64,000 nt of DNA from an uncultured Caulobacteraceae bacterium (GCA_937138625.1 CAKZPF010000003.1:434001-498000); one strand, 5' to 3'. Numbered from the stretch's first letter, positions 1 through 9,571 are shown. Notes: generated from the letters alone by a model not told the origin. A program made the numbers and translations.

Positions 1-2
1 CC

Positions 3-533
3 TATGAACGTGAAGCTGGACTGCCCCAGCATGACAATATGCAACCCGGTGACGTGATCATTGGCCTCGCGTCCGATGGGGTGCATGCCAATGGCTATTC
101 GTTGTTGCGCAAGGTGGTGGCGCGCTCGGGCCTGAACTGGCACGACCCGGCCCCCTTTGGTGCGGGACAAAGCTTGGCCGAGGCCTGCCTGACCCCCACC
201 CGCATTTATGTGAAATCCGTGATGAAAGCGGTTCATGCCGGTTTGATCACCGGCGGTGCCCACATCACCGGCGGGGGTTTGGTGGAAAACCCGCCCCGCG
301 CCCTGCCCGATCATTTGACCGCCAAGTTTGATGATGCGGCCCTGACCTTGCCGCCGATTTTTGAATGGCTGCAGGAGGTTGGCAACATCGAAACCGCCGA
401 AATGCGCCGCACCTTCAACTGCGGGACGGGTTTTATTGTCATCTGTTCCCCGGATCAGGCCGACAAAACCCTGCACACCCTGCGCGGCCAAGGTGAGCAG
501 GCCGAGGTCATCGGAGAGCTTGTGGGTGCATGA
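3..533 (+). CDS. purM: Phosphoribosylformylglycinamidine cyclo-ligase (AIR synthetase), 3' part
   Basis: Partial gene, cut by the left edge; the frame is open from base 3, so the true start lies outside. The product closes the imidazole ring of FGAM with ATP to give AIR, the fifth step of purine synthesis in the cytoplasm. Visible PurM motifs are GLASDGVHANGYSLLRKV, then TGGAHITGGGLVENPPR and FNCGTGFIVI near the C-terminus. About 177 of the usual ~350 residues are present. The stop overlaps the purN start (ATGA at 530-533), so the two are translationally coupled. The family assignment is firm. Confidence 0.96.
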   Translation, partial: YEREAGLPQHDNMQPGDVIIGLASDGVHANGYSLLRKVVARSGLNWHDPAPFGAGQSLAEACLTPTRIYVKSVMKAVHAGLITGGAHITGGGLVENPPRALPDHLTAKFDDAALTLPPIFEWLQEVGNIETAEMRRTFNCGTGFIVICSPDQADKTLHTLRGQGEQAEVIGELVGA

Positions 534-1165
534 CCGGCTCGCCTACCCCACGAAGGTCCACCCTGCTTGCGCCCGTTCCTGTGGGCATTTTGATCTCGGG
601 GCGCGGTTCGAACATGGAGGCCCTTGTGAGAGCCGCTCAGGCGCCCAACGCCTCCTACAAGGTCGTGTGTGTGATTGCCAATCGTGCCGATGCCAAGGGC
701 CTGCAATTCGCCGCCGCCCATGACATCCCTGCCGTGGTGGTGAACCACAAGGCCTTCGACAGCCGCGAGCATTTCGAAGCCGAACTGAGCCAAACCCTGA
801 TGGCCCATGGTGTGCGTGTGGTGGCCTTGGCCGGGTTTATGCGGGTGCTGACCGCTGGGTTTGTGCGCCAGTGGCAGGGGCGGTTGGTGAACATTCACCC
901 CTCTTTGCTGCCGAAATTCAAAGGCCTGCACACCCATGAACGCGCCCTTGAGGCCGGTGAGCCGGAACATGGCTGCACCGTGCACTGGGTCAGCGAAGGC
1001 GTCGATGAAGGCGAAATCATTGGCCAAGCCCGTGTGCCCATCAAAGCCGGTGACACGCCCGAAACCCTGGCTGCCCGTGTGCTGGCCGAGGAACACACAC
1101 TCTATCCCGCCTGTTTAGACAAGATCTGCACAGCACTCAGAAGCCCGCAAACGCAGTCAACATAA
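530..1165 (+). CDS. purN: Phosphoribosylglycinamide formyltransferase (GAR transformylase)
   Basis: Folate-dependent transfer of a formyl group to GAR in purine synthesis. The 211-residue protein has the N-terminal strand VGILISGRGSNMEALV and the catalytic region NIHPSLLPKFKGLHTH, with the Asn and His of the active site, then HWVSEGVDEGEIIGQ, which supplies the active-site Asp. The family usually begins just before the ISGRGSN strand, so this protein has about 15 extra N-terminal residues. The start is chosen because ATG at 530 overlaps the purM stop by four bases. A strong terminator follows. Confidence 0.96.
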   Translation: MTGSPTPRRSTLLAPVPVGILISGRGSNMEALVRAAQAPNASYKVVCVIANRADAKGLQFAAAHDIPAVVVNHKAFDSREHFEAELSQTLMAHGVRVVALAGFMRVLTAGFVRQWQGRLVNIHPSLLPKFKGLHTHERALEAGEPEHGCTVHWVSEGVDEGEIIGQARVPIKAGDTPETLAARVLAEEHTLYPACLDKICTALRSPQTQST

Positions 1166-1191
1166 AAAAGCCCCGGTAACCCGGGGCTTTT
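1166..1191. terminator. Bidirectional Rho-independent terminator between purN and ndk
   Basis: Perfect 11-bp inverted repeat AAAAGCCCCGG / CCGGGGCTTTT around a four-base loop. A-rich sequence precedes it and T-rich sequence follows, so it can act on both strands. It lies between the convergent purN (+) and ndk (-) genes. Confidence 0.9.
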
Positions 1192-1212
1192 GTGGTCAGA
1201 TTGGCGTTTGCC

Positions 1213-1632
1213 TTAGCCGACGATCTCTTCATCCTTAAAGAAAAAAGCGATTTCGGTTTTGGCGTTCTCTTGACTATCCGAGCCATGAACCGAGTTGGCT
1301 TCGATGCTTTCGGCGCATTCTTTGCGGATGGTGCCGGGGGCGGCATCGGCCGGGTTGGTGGCGCCCATGACTTCGCGGTATTTGGCAACCGCATTGTCAC
1401 CTTCCAAAACTTGCACCACCACGGGGCCCGAGGTCATGAACTGCACCAGGTCACCATAAAAGGGACGCTCTTTGTGCACGGCATAGAATTGCTTGGCTTG
1501 GTCTTCGCTCAGCTGCACGCGCTTTTGGCCCACAATGCGCAAACCGGCGTTTTCGATCATGGCGTTGATCTTGCCGGTGATGTTGCGTTTGGTGGCATCT
1601 GGTTTAATGATGGAAAAGGTGCGTTCGGTCAT
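1213..1632 (-). CDS. ndk: Nucleoside diphosphate kinase
   Basis: Transfers the gamma phosphate between nucleoside tri- and diphosphates through a phospho-histidine. The 139-residue protein is standard length. It starts [16 protein letters not shown] with the KPDA nucleotide-binding motif, and the catalytic His is H116 in NSVHGSDS. The segment [18 protein letters not shown] has the Arg and Asn expected around the active site. It is a single gene, convergent with purN. Only 52 bases separate its start from the divergent xylanase gene, so promoters of both must lie there. The identification is firm. Confidence 0.97.
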   Translation of the reverse strand: MTERTFSIIKPDATKRNITGKINAMIENAGLRIVGQKRVQLSEDQAKQFYAVHKERPFYGDLVQFMTSGPVVVQVLEGDNAVAKYREVMGATNPADAAPGTIRKECAESIEANSVHGSDSQENAKTEIAFFFKDEEIVG

Positions 1633-1684
1633 GGATAGAACTCCGTTGAATGAATGATGCCGCGCTTATAGCCAGGGGGAGCCC

Positions 1685-2788
1685 ATGCAACAAGACCTGA
1701 AACTGAACCGACGCGGATTTTTAATGGGCACGACCGCCGCCGCCCTGTTGGGTTGCGGACCAGTGGGCGCCCGCACCCAGCATTATTCCGAGGCCACCGT
1801 GACCCCGCGCCCGCTGTCATCGGCCTTTCCCTTTCGGGTTGGTGTGTGTGTGCAATCCCCGGATCTGTTGGGCACGCCCCATTTTCGTGGTTTGGTCTCC
1901 GAGCATTTCAACCAGGTCAGCACGGGCTATGAGGCCCAAATGACCGAAGTCATGCGCGAAGGCGGCCGCAATGATTACACAGGCGTCGATATCATCGCCA
2001 ACACCGCTGATGCCGAAGACGACTGGCTGCATATGCACGCGTTGTTGTGGCATGAAACCGTGCCCAAACGTCTGCGCGACTTGGCCCACGACCCCGATGC
2101 CTTTGCCGCCGAGACCTGGCGACACCTGGACGCCATGATGGCGCGGTATAAAGCCCAGGCAAAAAGCTGGGATGTGGTCAACGAACCCATTGAAAACAAC
2201 ACGGGCAAGATGCGCACCGACAGCAGCCTGTTTACTCAAGTGCTGGGCCCCGATTATGTGAAATATGCCCTGGAGCGCGCCCACAAGGCCGACCCCACCG
2301 CCCAGCTGTTTGTCAATGAATATGCCCTTGAAAGTGATCCCGCCAAACTGGAAGGGTATTTGAAGCTGATCGAAGATGTCCAGAAAAGTGGCGCGCCACT
2401 GCACGGTGTGGGCACCCAGATGCACATAGACATCTATTCCGACCCCAGTGATATTCGCAAATCCCTGCAGGCCTTGGTGGAAACGGGGCTAAAGGTGCAC
2501 ATTTCCGAGCTTGACATCAGCGTCAATCCCAAACGCCGCCATCCCTTTGACATCACCGAAGGGCATTTGCAGCATCAGGCCCATTTGATGCACGAGGTCT
2601 TTGCCATCTATCCCCAAGTCGTGCCCACCGCCCAACAGTTTGCCATCACCATTTGGGGCGTGATGGATCACATTCATTGGATGCTGGTGCACCCCTATCA
2701 TATGCGCAAAGACGCGCCGGTGCTGTTCCGCCAAGATGGCTCGGCCAAGCCGGCCTTTTATGGGGTTTTGGCCGCGGCGACAGGCTGA
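1685..2788 (+). CDS. Endo-1,4-beta-xylanase-like glycoside hydrolase, family GH10, Tat-exported
   Basis: Retaining glycosidase of the GH10 fold, expected to cut beta-1,4-xylan or related glycans outside the cytoplasm. Residues 8-24 are a twin-arginine signal (LNRRGFLMGTTAAALLGC) that also ends in a lipobox (LLGC, C24), so it may be a lipoprotein. GH10 landmarks are MHALLWHETVP (119-129), the acid/base Glu E167 in SWDVVNEP, and the nucleophile E275 in VHISELDIS. At 367 residues it is a single catalytic domain with no binding module. The Shine-Dalgarno sequence AGGGGGAG precedes the ATG. Its last 31 bases overlap the 3' end of holC on the other strand. Its real substrate cannot be told from sequence. 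Confidence 0.9.
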   Translation: MQQDLKLNRRGFLMGTTAAALLGCGPVGARTQHYSEATVTPRPLSSAFPFRVGVCVQSPDLLGTPHFRGLVSEHFNQVSTGYEAQMTEVMREGGRNDYTGVDIIANTADAEDDWLHMHALLWHETVPKRLRDLAHDPDAFAAETWRHLDAMMARYKAQAKSWDVVNEPIENNTGKMRTDSSLFTQVLGPDYVKYALERAHKADPTAQLFVNEYALESDPAKLEGYLKLIEDVQKSGAPLHGVGTQMHIDIYSDPSDIRKSLQALVETGLKVHISELDISVNPKRRHPFDITEGHLQHQAHLMHEVFAIYPQVVPTAQQFAITIWGVMDHIHWMLVHPYHMRKDAPVLFRQDGSAKPAFYGVLAAATG

Positions 2789-3261
2789 GCCTGCTGTTCG
2801 GCTTTTTTCTGCCAGCCCCCGCTTTCGGTTTGTTGCCAATAGCTCATGGGGTGGCCATGGCTTTTCAGCTTGGTCCACATTTCACGGGCGCGGGCCACCG
2901 CAGCCTCGTTGTGACCATCAAAAATCAAAATGGCGCGCTTCAGACCCTTGAGGTCCGAGAACGCGGCCTCGTCCAACAGAATCACAACGTCCGGCTGATT
3001 TTCAAGTGTGGTCTTGGGGCTCAGCAGCACCGGTTGACGCGCAGCACGCGGTTCATCCCAGCGCCCATGGGGCAAAAAGCTGCGCTCATCCGCCTGCCAC
3101 AAGGCATCGTCCAGGGTTTCGATGCGCTCATCAAGCGGACTTGAGACCTCGGCCCGCCAGCCCCGCGCCAAAACCTTTTCCACCAAGCCGACCACCACCT
3201 GCACCACAGAGGTGTGCTGCAGGTGATAGAACCAGATCTCGGTGTCTTCGGCGCGGGACAT
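2758..3261 (-). CDS. holC: DNA polymerase III chi subunit
   Basis: Chi belongs to the clamp-loader complex and contacts SSB on single-stranded DNA. The 167-residue protein starts with EIWFYHLQHTSVVQVVVGLV, typical of HolC. It continues with the middle segment WQADERSFLPHGRWDEPR and the strand QPDVVILLDEAAF, which match the family in order and spacing. It follows pepA on the minus strand after 24 bases, the usual proteobacterial pepA-holC pairing, and probably shares its transcript. The C-terminal tail, rich in Ala, Gln and Lys, overlaps the xylanase end. Confidence 0.93.
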   Translation of the reverse strand: MSRAEDTEIWFYHLQHTSVVQVVVGLVEKVLARGWRAEVSSPLDERIETLDDALWQADERSFLPHGRWDEPRAARQPVLLSPKTTLENQPDVVILLDEAAFSDLKGLKRAILIFDGHNEAAVARAREMWTKLKSHGHPMSYWQQTESGGWQKKAEQQAQPVAAAKTP

Positions 3262-3285
3262 CAGCGTTCCAACCGCAGGGGCGGT

Positions 3286-4785
3286 CTATTTGTCCTCGTG
3301 GTGATCCGCCAGGTACCGATCCAGCAGACGCACGCCATAACCCGACGCACCGGTGGGGATCAGCGGATCTTTGGTGTGCGGCCGATGGGTGGTGCCCGCG
3401 ATATCGATGTGCGCCCAGGTGGTGTCGCCCACGAAACGTTTCAAGAACAAGGCCGCCGTGATCGAACCAGCCAAACGGCCCTGGCCAATGTTCTTCATAT
3501 CGGCGACCTTGCTGTCGATCATTTTGTCATAGGCCTCGGGCATCGGCATGTGCCAGGCATCATCGCCCACTTCCTCGCCAGCTTTGAACAGGTCTTTGGC
3601 CAGTTTGTCGTCATTGCTGAAGACACCGGCCACGTCATGCCCCAGTGAGACCAACATCGCCCCGGTCAAGGTGGCCAAGTCGATCATCACGCTGGGCTTA
3701 TAGGTTTCTTTGGCATGCCACAGCACATCGGCCATCACCAGGCGGCCTTCGGCGTCAGTATTCAAAACCTCGATGGTTTGACCGGACATAGAGGTCACAA
3801 TGTCACCAGGACGCTGCGCATTGCCGTCCGGCATGTTTTCCACCAAGCCAATCAGCCCGACAGCATTGACCTTGGCTTTGCGGCCAGCAAGCGCGGCCAT
3901 CAGACCGGTGACGACACCGGCACCACCCATGTCCCAGATCATGTCCCACATGCCATCGGCTGGTTTCAGCGAGATCCCACCTGTGTCAAAGCAGACGCCT
4001 TTACCGATAAAGGCCACGGGCGGAGCCTTTTTGTCCTTGGCGCCCATCCATTCCATAATGGCGACATGGCTTTCTTGCACTGAGCCCTGCCCCACACCCA
4101 AAAGCGCATGCATTCCGAGCTTTTTTAGCTCTTTCTCACCCAACACTTTAACTTTGAGCCCCAGCTTTTCGAGCGCTTTGGCGCGCTTGGCGAACTCGGG
4201 TGGGGTCAGCACATTGGCGGGCTCGGAGACCAGATCCCGGGTCAGAATCACCCCGTCCGCGATCTTGTCCATCGGGGCCCAGGCGGCACTCGCGGCCTTG
4301 GCATCGGCACAGACAAAGCTGATTTGGGCCAATGACGGCTTCTGGTCGTCTTTTTGTGTGGTGCGATATTTATCAAACCGATAACTCGCCAGGCGGGCGG
4401 CCATGGCCCCGTGGGCGGCCAGTTCGGCTTCGGCCAAAGCTTTGGTCTCGGCCCCCTCCAACAGCACGGCCACATGTTGCGCGCCGGATGTCAGCAGACC
4501 TTTGATCAAATGGCCCAGGCTTTGCTCGGCCGCCTTTCCGTTCAGGTCTTTGGTTTTGCCCAAACCCACCAGGCAAATGCGTGCCGCATCCACATCAGCC
4601 GGAGCCGCCACCGTCAGCACTTGGCCCACGCGGCCCTCGAAACGGCTGGCCTTGATGGCCTTTTGCAGGGCACCGCCCGCTTGCTCGTCCAGGGTTTTGG
4701 CACCGGCCGTGGCCTTGGCACCATCGGTGTAAAACACCGCCAAGGTATCAGCCTTTGGGGCTTTGGCGACGAAATTGATTTTCAT
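3286..4785 (-). CDS. pepA: Leucyl aminopeptidase (M17 family)
   Basis: Cytosolic hexameric two-metal aminopeptidase that removes N-terminal residues from peptides; in some bacteria PepA also binds DNA. The 499-residue protein has an N-terminal macro-like domain beginning MKINFVAKAPKADTLAVFY. The C-terminal catalytic domain has IGKGVCFDTGGISLKP (metal ligands Lys and Asp) and the signature NTDAEGRLVMADVL. The reading frame stays open upstream to 5706, but that part is antisense to lptF. The ATG at 4785 is chosen from a Shine-Dalgarno AAGAAGGA and the family's usual start. It is divergent from lptF across 96 bases. Confidence 0.96.
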   Translation of the reverse strand: MKINFVAKAPKADTLAVFYTDGAKATAGAKTLDEQAGGALQKAIKASRFEGRVGQVLTVAAPADVDAARICLVGLGKTKDLNGKAAEQSLGHLIKGLLTSGAQHVAVLLEGAETKALAEAELAAHGAMAARLASYRFDKYRTTQKDDQKPSLAQISFVCADAKAASAAWAPMDKIADGVILTRDLVSEPANVLTPPEFAKRAKALEKLGLKVKVLGEKELKKLGMHALLGVGQGSVQESHVAIMEWMGAKDKKAPPVAFIGKGVCFDTGGISLKPADGMWDMIWDMGGAGVVTGLMAALAGRKAKVNAVGLIGLVENMPDGNAQRPGDIVTSMSGQTIEVLNTDAEGRLVMADVLWHAKETYKPSVMIDLATLTGAMLVSLGHDVAGVFSNDDKLAKDLFKAGEEVGDDAWHMPMPEAYDKMIDSKVADMKNIGQGRLAGSITAALFLKRFVGDTTWAHIDIAGTTHRPHTKDPLIPTGASGYGVRLLDRYLADHHEDK

Positions 4786-4881
4786 GTCACATTCCTTCTT
4801 TTTCTGTGGGGGCAACTCTGCTTCAGTCTGTTGCATATCCGCGAGTTCTGTTAAAGCCCCTGAATGGGGAAAGCGTAGGTT

Positions 4882-6033
4882 ATGACTCTGATATCGCGCT
4901 ATATGTTTCGCCAGCTGTTGTGGACGCTGGCTGGGGTGGCCTTTGCTTTGGCTGCCATTGCGCTGCTGAGCCAAAGCCTGGGCGCTTTGGATCTGATTGT
5001 CGACCAACGCCAAAGCGCCGATATATTCCTGAAGGTTACAGCGTTGGCCCTGCCGCAATTGGTGGCCTTGGTGCTGCCCATTGCCACCTTTGTCGGTGTG
5101 CTGATCGCCTTGAATCGCATGCAACAAGACCACGAGCTGGTGGTGGCCAAAACGGCGGGCATGTCGCGTTGGGCGCTGGCCTCGCCGGCGTTGCGTCTGG
5201 GCATTTTGGCGGGCTTTCTGATTCTGGTGGCGAATTTGTGGATCCAACCGCTGGCCGCGCGGGAAATGCGAGAGCTGTTGTTCTCGGCCAAAACCGACCT
5301 GGCCTCGGTGCTGGTGAAAGAAGGGTCCTTTACCCATCCCACCTCGGACCTGACGGTGTATGCGGGCAGTCGCGAATCCGGCGGACATTTGAAGAACATT
5401 TTGTTGCATGACGCCACCGACCCCACTTCGCCCGTGACGTATTTGGCGGAAGATGGCCAGATCGTGGTGCGCGACGACGTGCCGGCACTGGTGATGAATC
5501 AAGGCTCGCGGCAGTCGCTGTCGACAGATGGGCGCTATGGCTTCCTGAGTTTTGACGAGTATGTGTTCGACCTGAAAGATTTCGTCAAAACGGACGACGA
5601 ATTTTTCCTCAAGCTCTCGGACCGATATCTGCACGAACTGCTGTTCCCCGACATGACCCGCAAGTGGGAGCGGGAAAACACGCCCAAGGTCTGGGCCGAA
5701 GCCCATTATCGCCTATCCTCGCCGCTCTATGCGCCGGTCTTTGCTTTGATCGCCATTGTGGCGGTGATTGGCGGCTCGTTTTCGCGCATGGGCTATGGGC
5801 GGCGGATCGCGGTGGCGGCGGTAGCGGCCTTGTTTGTGCGTTTGCTGGGCTTTGCCGCCCAAAGCGCGGCGGTGGACGTGCCTATGGTAAACCTTGTGCA
5901 ATATATCATCCCCATTGGGGCGGCCTTCATCTGTTTGCGCATGCTGATACGCCAACCCCGCCAGGCCAAAGCGCTGATGCGCGTCTTAAAAGCCCGCGCC
6001 CAGCACGAGGGAGGCGCCCATGCGGTCCGATAA
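4882..6033 (+). CDS. lptF: LPS export ABC transporter permease LptF
   Basis: Inner-membrane permease of the LptB2FG complex, which extracts lipopolysaccharide from the inner membrane and pushes it onto the periplasmic bridge. The 383-residue YjgP/YjgQ-family protein has three hydrophobic segments near the N-terminus (after MTLISRYMFRQLLW), a central periplasmic beta-jellyroll region, and three more membrane segments at the C-terminus. The hallmark LIALNRMQQDHELVV segment lies after the second helix. It overlaps lptG by 14 bases, so it is the first gene of an envelope operon. Confidence 0.93.
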   Translation: MTLISRYMFRQLLWTLAGVAFALAAIALLSQSLGALDLIVDQRQSADIFLKVTALALPQLVALVLPIATFVGVLIALNRMQQDHELVVAKTAGMSRWALASPALRLGILAGFLILVANLWIQPLAAREMRELLFSAKTDLASVLVKEGSFTHPTSDLTVYAGSRESGGHLKNILLHDATDPTSPVTYLAEDGQIVVRDDVPALVMNQGSRQSLSTDGRYGFLSFDEYVFDLKDFVKTDDEFFLKLSDRYLHELLFPDMTRKWERENTPKVWAEAHYRLSSPLYAPVFALIAIVAVIGGSFSRMGYGRRIAVAAVAALFVRLLGFAAQSAAVDVPMVNLVQYIIPIGAAFICLRMLIRQPRQAKALMRVLKARAQHEGGAHAVR

Positions 6034-7117
6034 GCTCGAGCGCTATATCCTGTGGCAGGTGCTGACCTCGACCTTGATGGTGTTCGCCATTGTGGGCGCG
6101 GTGGTGATGCTGGTGGATTATGTCGAGCTGTTGCGCACGCTTGATGCCGCCCCCAGCGCCACGCCTGCGGATGTGATGTGGCTGACCTTGATGAAGGCCC
6201 CGAACATTTTGGTCTTGGTGGCCCCTTTCATGTTCATGTTTGGCACGCTGGCGACCTATGTGCGGCTGAACCGACGCTCGGAACTGGTGGTGATGCGGGC
6301 CTCGGGCATGTCGGCCTGGAGCTTCATTCGACCCGCCGCCTTGCTCGCGGCCTTTTTTGGCTGTTTGGCCACACTGACCTTGGCGCCAGCGGCCTCGATG
6401 CTGGATGGGCTTTATGAGCAAAAGCGTGATGCGCTGCTCGCGCGCCACGACCCGCAAAAACGTGATGGCGATGTCTGGTTGCGCCAGACCATAGGCTCGC
6501 AGCAGCTGGTCATCCGCGGAAGCCTGGAAGAAGACATTGGCCGCACCCTGGTGGATGCCACCGTGTTTGTATTTGAAACCACGCCCGAGGGGCCGTTGCG
6601 ATTCGTGCGCCGCCTGGAGGCGGAAACCGCCATTTTGAAGTCTGGTTTTTGGCAGCTGCGTGATATTGAAGAACTGGCCCCCGGTGCCCCCAAAACCACG
6701 CTGCAAGCCCTGGCCCTTCCCACCACGCTGCGCGATGCGGATTTGCAACAACAGATGGAGAAATCAAAGGCCGCGACCTTTTGGCAATTGCCCCGGTTGA
6801 TCGACGAAATGCAGGCCGCGGGCTTTGCCACCCATGCCTATGAGTTGAAATGGCACCAGAGTTTGGCCTCGCCGTTTTTGTATGCGGGCATGTCGATCTT
6901 GGCGGCTGCTTTTGCCTTGCGACTCAGTCGGATGGGTGGATTGGTTGGCTTGGCGTCTTTGGGCGCGGGCGCGGGCTTTGCCGTCTATTTTTTGAACGAT
7001 GTCTTTGGGGCCTTTGCCACCGCGACTTTGATGACACCGGCAGGCGCGGCGTGGATTCCGCCGATGGTCGCCGTATTGTCAGGCTTCACCATCTTGACCT
7101 ATACAGAAGACGGCTAA
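6020..7117 (+). CDS. lptG: LPS export ABC transporter permease LptG
   Basis: Partner permease of LptF in the LPS exporter. The 365-residue protein has the same plan as LptF: MRSDKLERYILWQVLTSTLM at the N-terminus, ATYVRLNRRSELVVMRASGM after the second helix, a periplasmic domain, and three C-terminal helices, including FALRLSRMGGLVGLASLGAG. The start overlaps lptF, so the two are translationally coupled, as in most Gram-negative genomes. The ATPase LptB is not in this window. Confidence 0.93.
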   Translation: MRSDKLERYILWQVLTSTLMVFAIVGAVVMLVDYVELLRTLDAAPSATPADVMWLTLMKAPNILVLVAPFMFMFGTLATYVRLNRRSELVVMRASGMSAWSFIRPAALLAAFFGCLATLTLAPAASMLDGLYEQKRDALLARHDPQKRDGDVWLRQTIGSQQLVIRGSLEEDIGRTLVDATVFVFETTPEGPLRFVRRLEAETAILKSGFWQLRDIEELAPGAPKTTLQALALPTTLRDADLQQQMEKSKAATFWQLPRLIDEMQAAGFATHAYELKWHQSLASPFLYAGMSILAAAFALRLSRMGGLVGLASLGAGAGFAVYFLNDVFGAFATATLMTPAGAAWIPPMVAVLSGFTILTYTEDG

Positions 7118-7179
7118 GGGGGAGCGATGCGCCGTCACCTCACACACATCATTAACCAACGCATCCGAAAGCTGCGCGC

Positions 7180-9468
7180 GTGAACAAAACTGGGTTATCC
7201 GCTGGGGCCTTAACGCCGAAAACGCGCCGACCGCGCCGTCGGCCTGGCCTGCATTTGGCTGCGGCGGCGCTGCTGATGGGGGCCCTGCCCATGACCGCCA
7301 CCGCCGAAAGTGCGGGCAGTATTGGGCTGGGTGCGCCGCCGGCGGCCGCCACGACGGGTGCCTTTGCGGCGGATCCCGTACTGCCGCCTGAAGCTATCTA
7401 TCTGGAAGCAGACCAGATGGAAAAATACGACAAAACCAACAGCTATGTGGCCAAGGGCGATGTGTTTGCGCGTTACGATCAGCGCTCGATCCGGGCCCGC
7501 CAAGTGACTTATGACCCGGAAACGGGTGTTGTGCTGGCCGAAGGGGACGTGGCCATCCTGAACGATGATGGCTCGACCCAGTTTGCCGATACCGTCGAGC
7601 TTGATGACAAACTGTCCGCTGGGGTGGCGCAGAACTTTTCCTATCGCATGGCTGGCCAAGGCACCTTGGCGGCGGATGTCGCCATCCGCAAAAGTGAAAA
7701 GGTGAATGAACTGCACCAAGCCGTTTATTCCGCCTGTGATGCATGCACACCCGAGGGCGAGGCGAAAACCCCCACATGGGCGCTGAAAGCCACCGAGGTG
7801 GTCGAAAACCGTGATGCCAAGGTGGTGGTCTATAAACATGCTCGCCTCGAAGCCGTGGGCGTGCCGGTGTTTTATACCCCCATTTTGTGGCACCCTGACC
7901 CAACCGTTGACCGGGCATCCGGCTTTTTGGTGCCGGAATTTGGTGTGTCGTCCAAGCGCGGCGCCTTTCTTGAGACGCCGTATTTGTGGGCCATCTCACC
8001 CCACCAAGACCTGACCATCTCGCCGCAATTCAACGAAAAAGTGGCGCCGATGATGAACCTGCGCTGGCGCAAACGGTTCTATTCCGGCCAGGTGGATATC
8101 CGGGGCGGCATCACGCACGAGCAAGAATTTGACGGCGATGGTAATCTGTATGGCGAGGAAAGCACGCGGTCTTATGTCTTGGGTGAAGGCGAGTTTCGCG
8201 TCAATCAGCACTGGCGCTGGGGCTTTGGGCTCGAGCAAGCCACCGATGATCTGCTGCCCAAACGGTATGATATCTCTGATCTCGAGCAAAAACGCGGGCT
8301 GATTCAGTCTGACGAGCAACGCTTCCTCAGCCAAATTTATGCCGAAGGTGGCGATTACAACTGGCACAGCCGCGTGTTGGTGGGGGACACCCAGGGCCTG
8401 CGCGCCGGAGACGACGATGAAACCTTTGCCCAGCCTCTGCCGATTTTCGAGGCTTTCCGCACCTTTCCAGGTGTTTTCGGCGGACAAGCCGAGCTGAAAC
8501 TCAGTGGGGCCCACTTGCAACGGGGTATGGGCACACAATCCAGCCGCGTCAGCGCCGCAGGACAATGGCAGCGCGTGATGCTGACGGATGCGGGCGTGAA
8601 GGTTGCGCCCTTTGCCTATGGTCGCGGAGACGTCTACCGCCTGCACGATTTGCCCGCTGCCGTCAGTGTCACGGGCGACGAAGATGTCACCCGCCTGGTG
8701 GGCGCTGTGGGCACCGACATCAGTATGCCCTTTATCAAACTGCTGAAATCTGGGGCGGTGATCCTCGAGCCCGTGACACAAGTTGTTGTCGCCACCGAAG
8801 AAATTGATGACGCTAACCTGATCCCCAACGAAGACAGCCAGTCCTTTGAGCTGGATGCCAGCAACCTAATGAGCATTTCCCGCACCCCTGGCTATGATGT
8901 CTGGGAAGGCGGGCAACGCCTGAATGCGGGCCTGAAGGCGCGCTATGAAACCGGGCGTGTGCAAGTGCATGGCTTTGCGGGGCGGTCTTGGCGCAACAAC
9001 GGCCAACTGCTGAGCGCGGGCCTTGAGGATGACAACTCGGACTGGGTCGGCGAACTGGGCGCGTCTTATGCAGGTATGGTGGGCGTGAAACACCAGTTCC
9101 GCCTTGACGAAGATGGCTTGGATGACCGGCGTCTCGATACCCTGTTCTGGGGGCGTGCAGGCCAGGCCTCTGTATGGGGGCGGCATGTGCGGGTCACGAC
9201 CGCCACCAACATCAACGCCTTCGAAGAATTGTCTCTGGGCGCGCAATGGACGCCGAAACGGTTCTGGGGGGCGCGGGCCGAAATCACCCAAGATTTGCAA
9301 AACGATGTCACCCGCCGGGGGCAAATCGGTCTTCTGTATCGGGATGAATGTACCGAGCTTGAGATCGCCTATGTGCGCGAGGATCAGGCCGACCGCACAC
9401 TGGGACCATCGGATTCCATCTCCATCCGTTTCGCCTTGGCCACACTGGGGGAATTCGGGGATCGCTAG
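7180..9468 (+). CDS. lptD: LPS assembly outer-membrane protein LptD
   Basis: Outer-membrane barrel that inserts LPS into the outer leaflet. The 762-residue protein uses a GTG start. It has an Arg-rich n-region and a hydrophobic signal (LHLAAAALLMGALPM) ending near TATA-ES. An OstA-like periplasmic domain follows (about 60-200: AIYLEADQMEKYDKTNSYVA, then the ARQVTYDPETGVVLAEGDV repeat), then the beta-barrel with alternating aromatic strands to the C-terminal IRFALATLGEF. Cys pairs occur at SACDACTPE and near the C-terminus (RDECTELEI), consistent with the disulfides of LptD. It lies directly between lptG and surA. Confidence 0.94.
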   Translation: MNKTGLSAGALTPKTRRPRRRPGLHLAAAALLMGALPMTATAESAGSIGLGAPPAAATTGAFAADPVLPPEAIYLEADQMEKYDKTNSYVAKGDVFARYDQRSIRARQVTYDPETGVVLAEGDVAILNDDGSTQFADTVELDDKLSAGVAQNFSYRMAGQGTLAADVAIRKSEKVNELHQAVYSACDACTPEGEAKTPTWALKATEVVENRDAKVVVYKHARLEAVGVPVFYTPILWHPDPTVDRASGFLVPEFGVSSKRGAFLETPYLWAISPHQDLTISPQFNEKVAPMMNLRWRKRFYSGQVDIRGGITHEQEFDGDGNLYGEESTRSYVLGEGEFRVNQHWRWGFGLEQATDDLLPKRYDISDLEQKRGLIQSDEQRFLSQIYAEGGDYNWHSRVLVGDTQGLRAGDDDETFAQPLPIFEAFRTFPGVFGGQAELKLSGAHLQRGMGTQSSRVSAAGQWQRVMLTDAGVKVAPFAYGRGDVYRLHDLPAAVSVTGDEDVTRLVGAVGTDISMPFIKLLKSGAVILEPVTQVVVATEEIDDANLIPNEDSQSFELDASNLMSISRTPGYDVWEGGQRLNAGLKARYETGRVQVHGFAGRSWRNNGQLLSAGLEDDNSDWVGELGASYAGMVGVKHQFRLDEDGLDDRRLDTLFWGRAGQASVWGRHVRVTTATNINAFEELSLGAQWTPKRFWGARAEITQDLQNDVTRRGQIGLLYRDECTELEIAYVREDQADRTLGPSDSISIRFALATLGEFGDR

Positions 9469-9571
9469 CCTGTGATCAGGGCTTGTCATGTTGCGCCCCC
9501 ATCATGGCGCTTGCATCTCGGGGGCGAACTGTTCAGTTTGGGTTTAAGGGGAATATAGGAAACTATTGGAT

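Noticed and set aside
4786..5706. Upstream extension of the pepA frame to 806 residues
   Set aside because: It is antisense to lptF, has low-complexity Gln/Arg/His-rich sequence, and pepA has a clear start and ribosome site at 4785.
9494..9526. Hairpin CGCCCCC / GGGGGCG between lptD and surA as a terminator
   Set aside because: There is no T run, the genes are likely one operon, and the arms are only seven bases with a 19-base loop.
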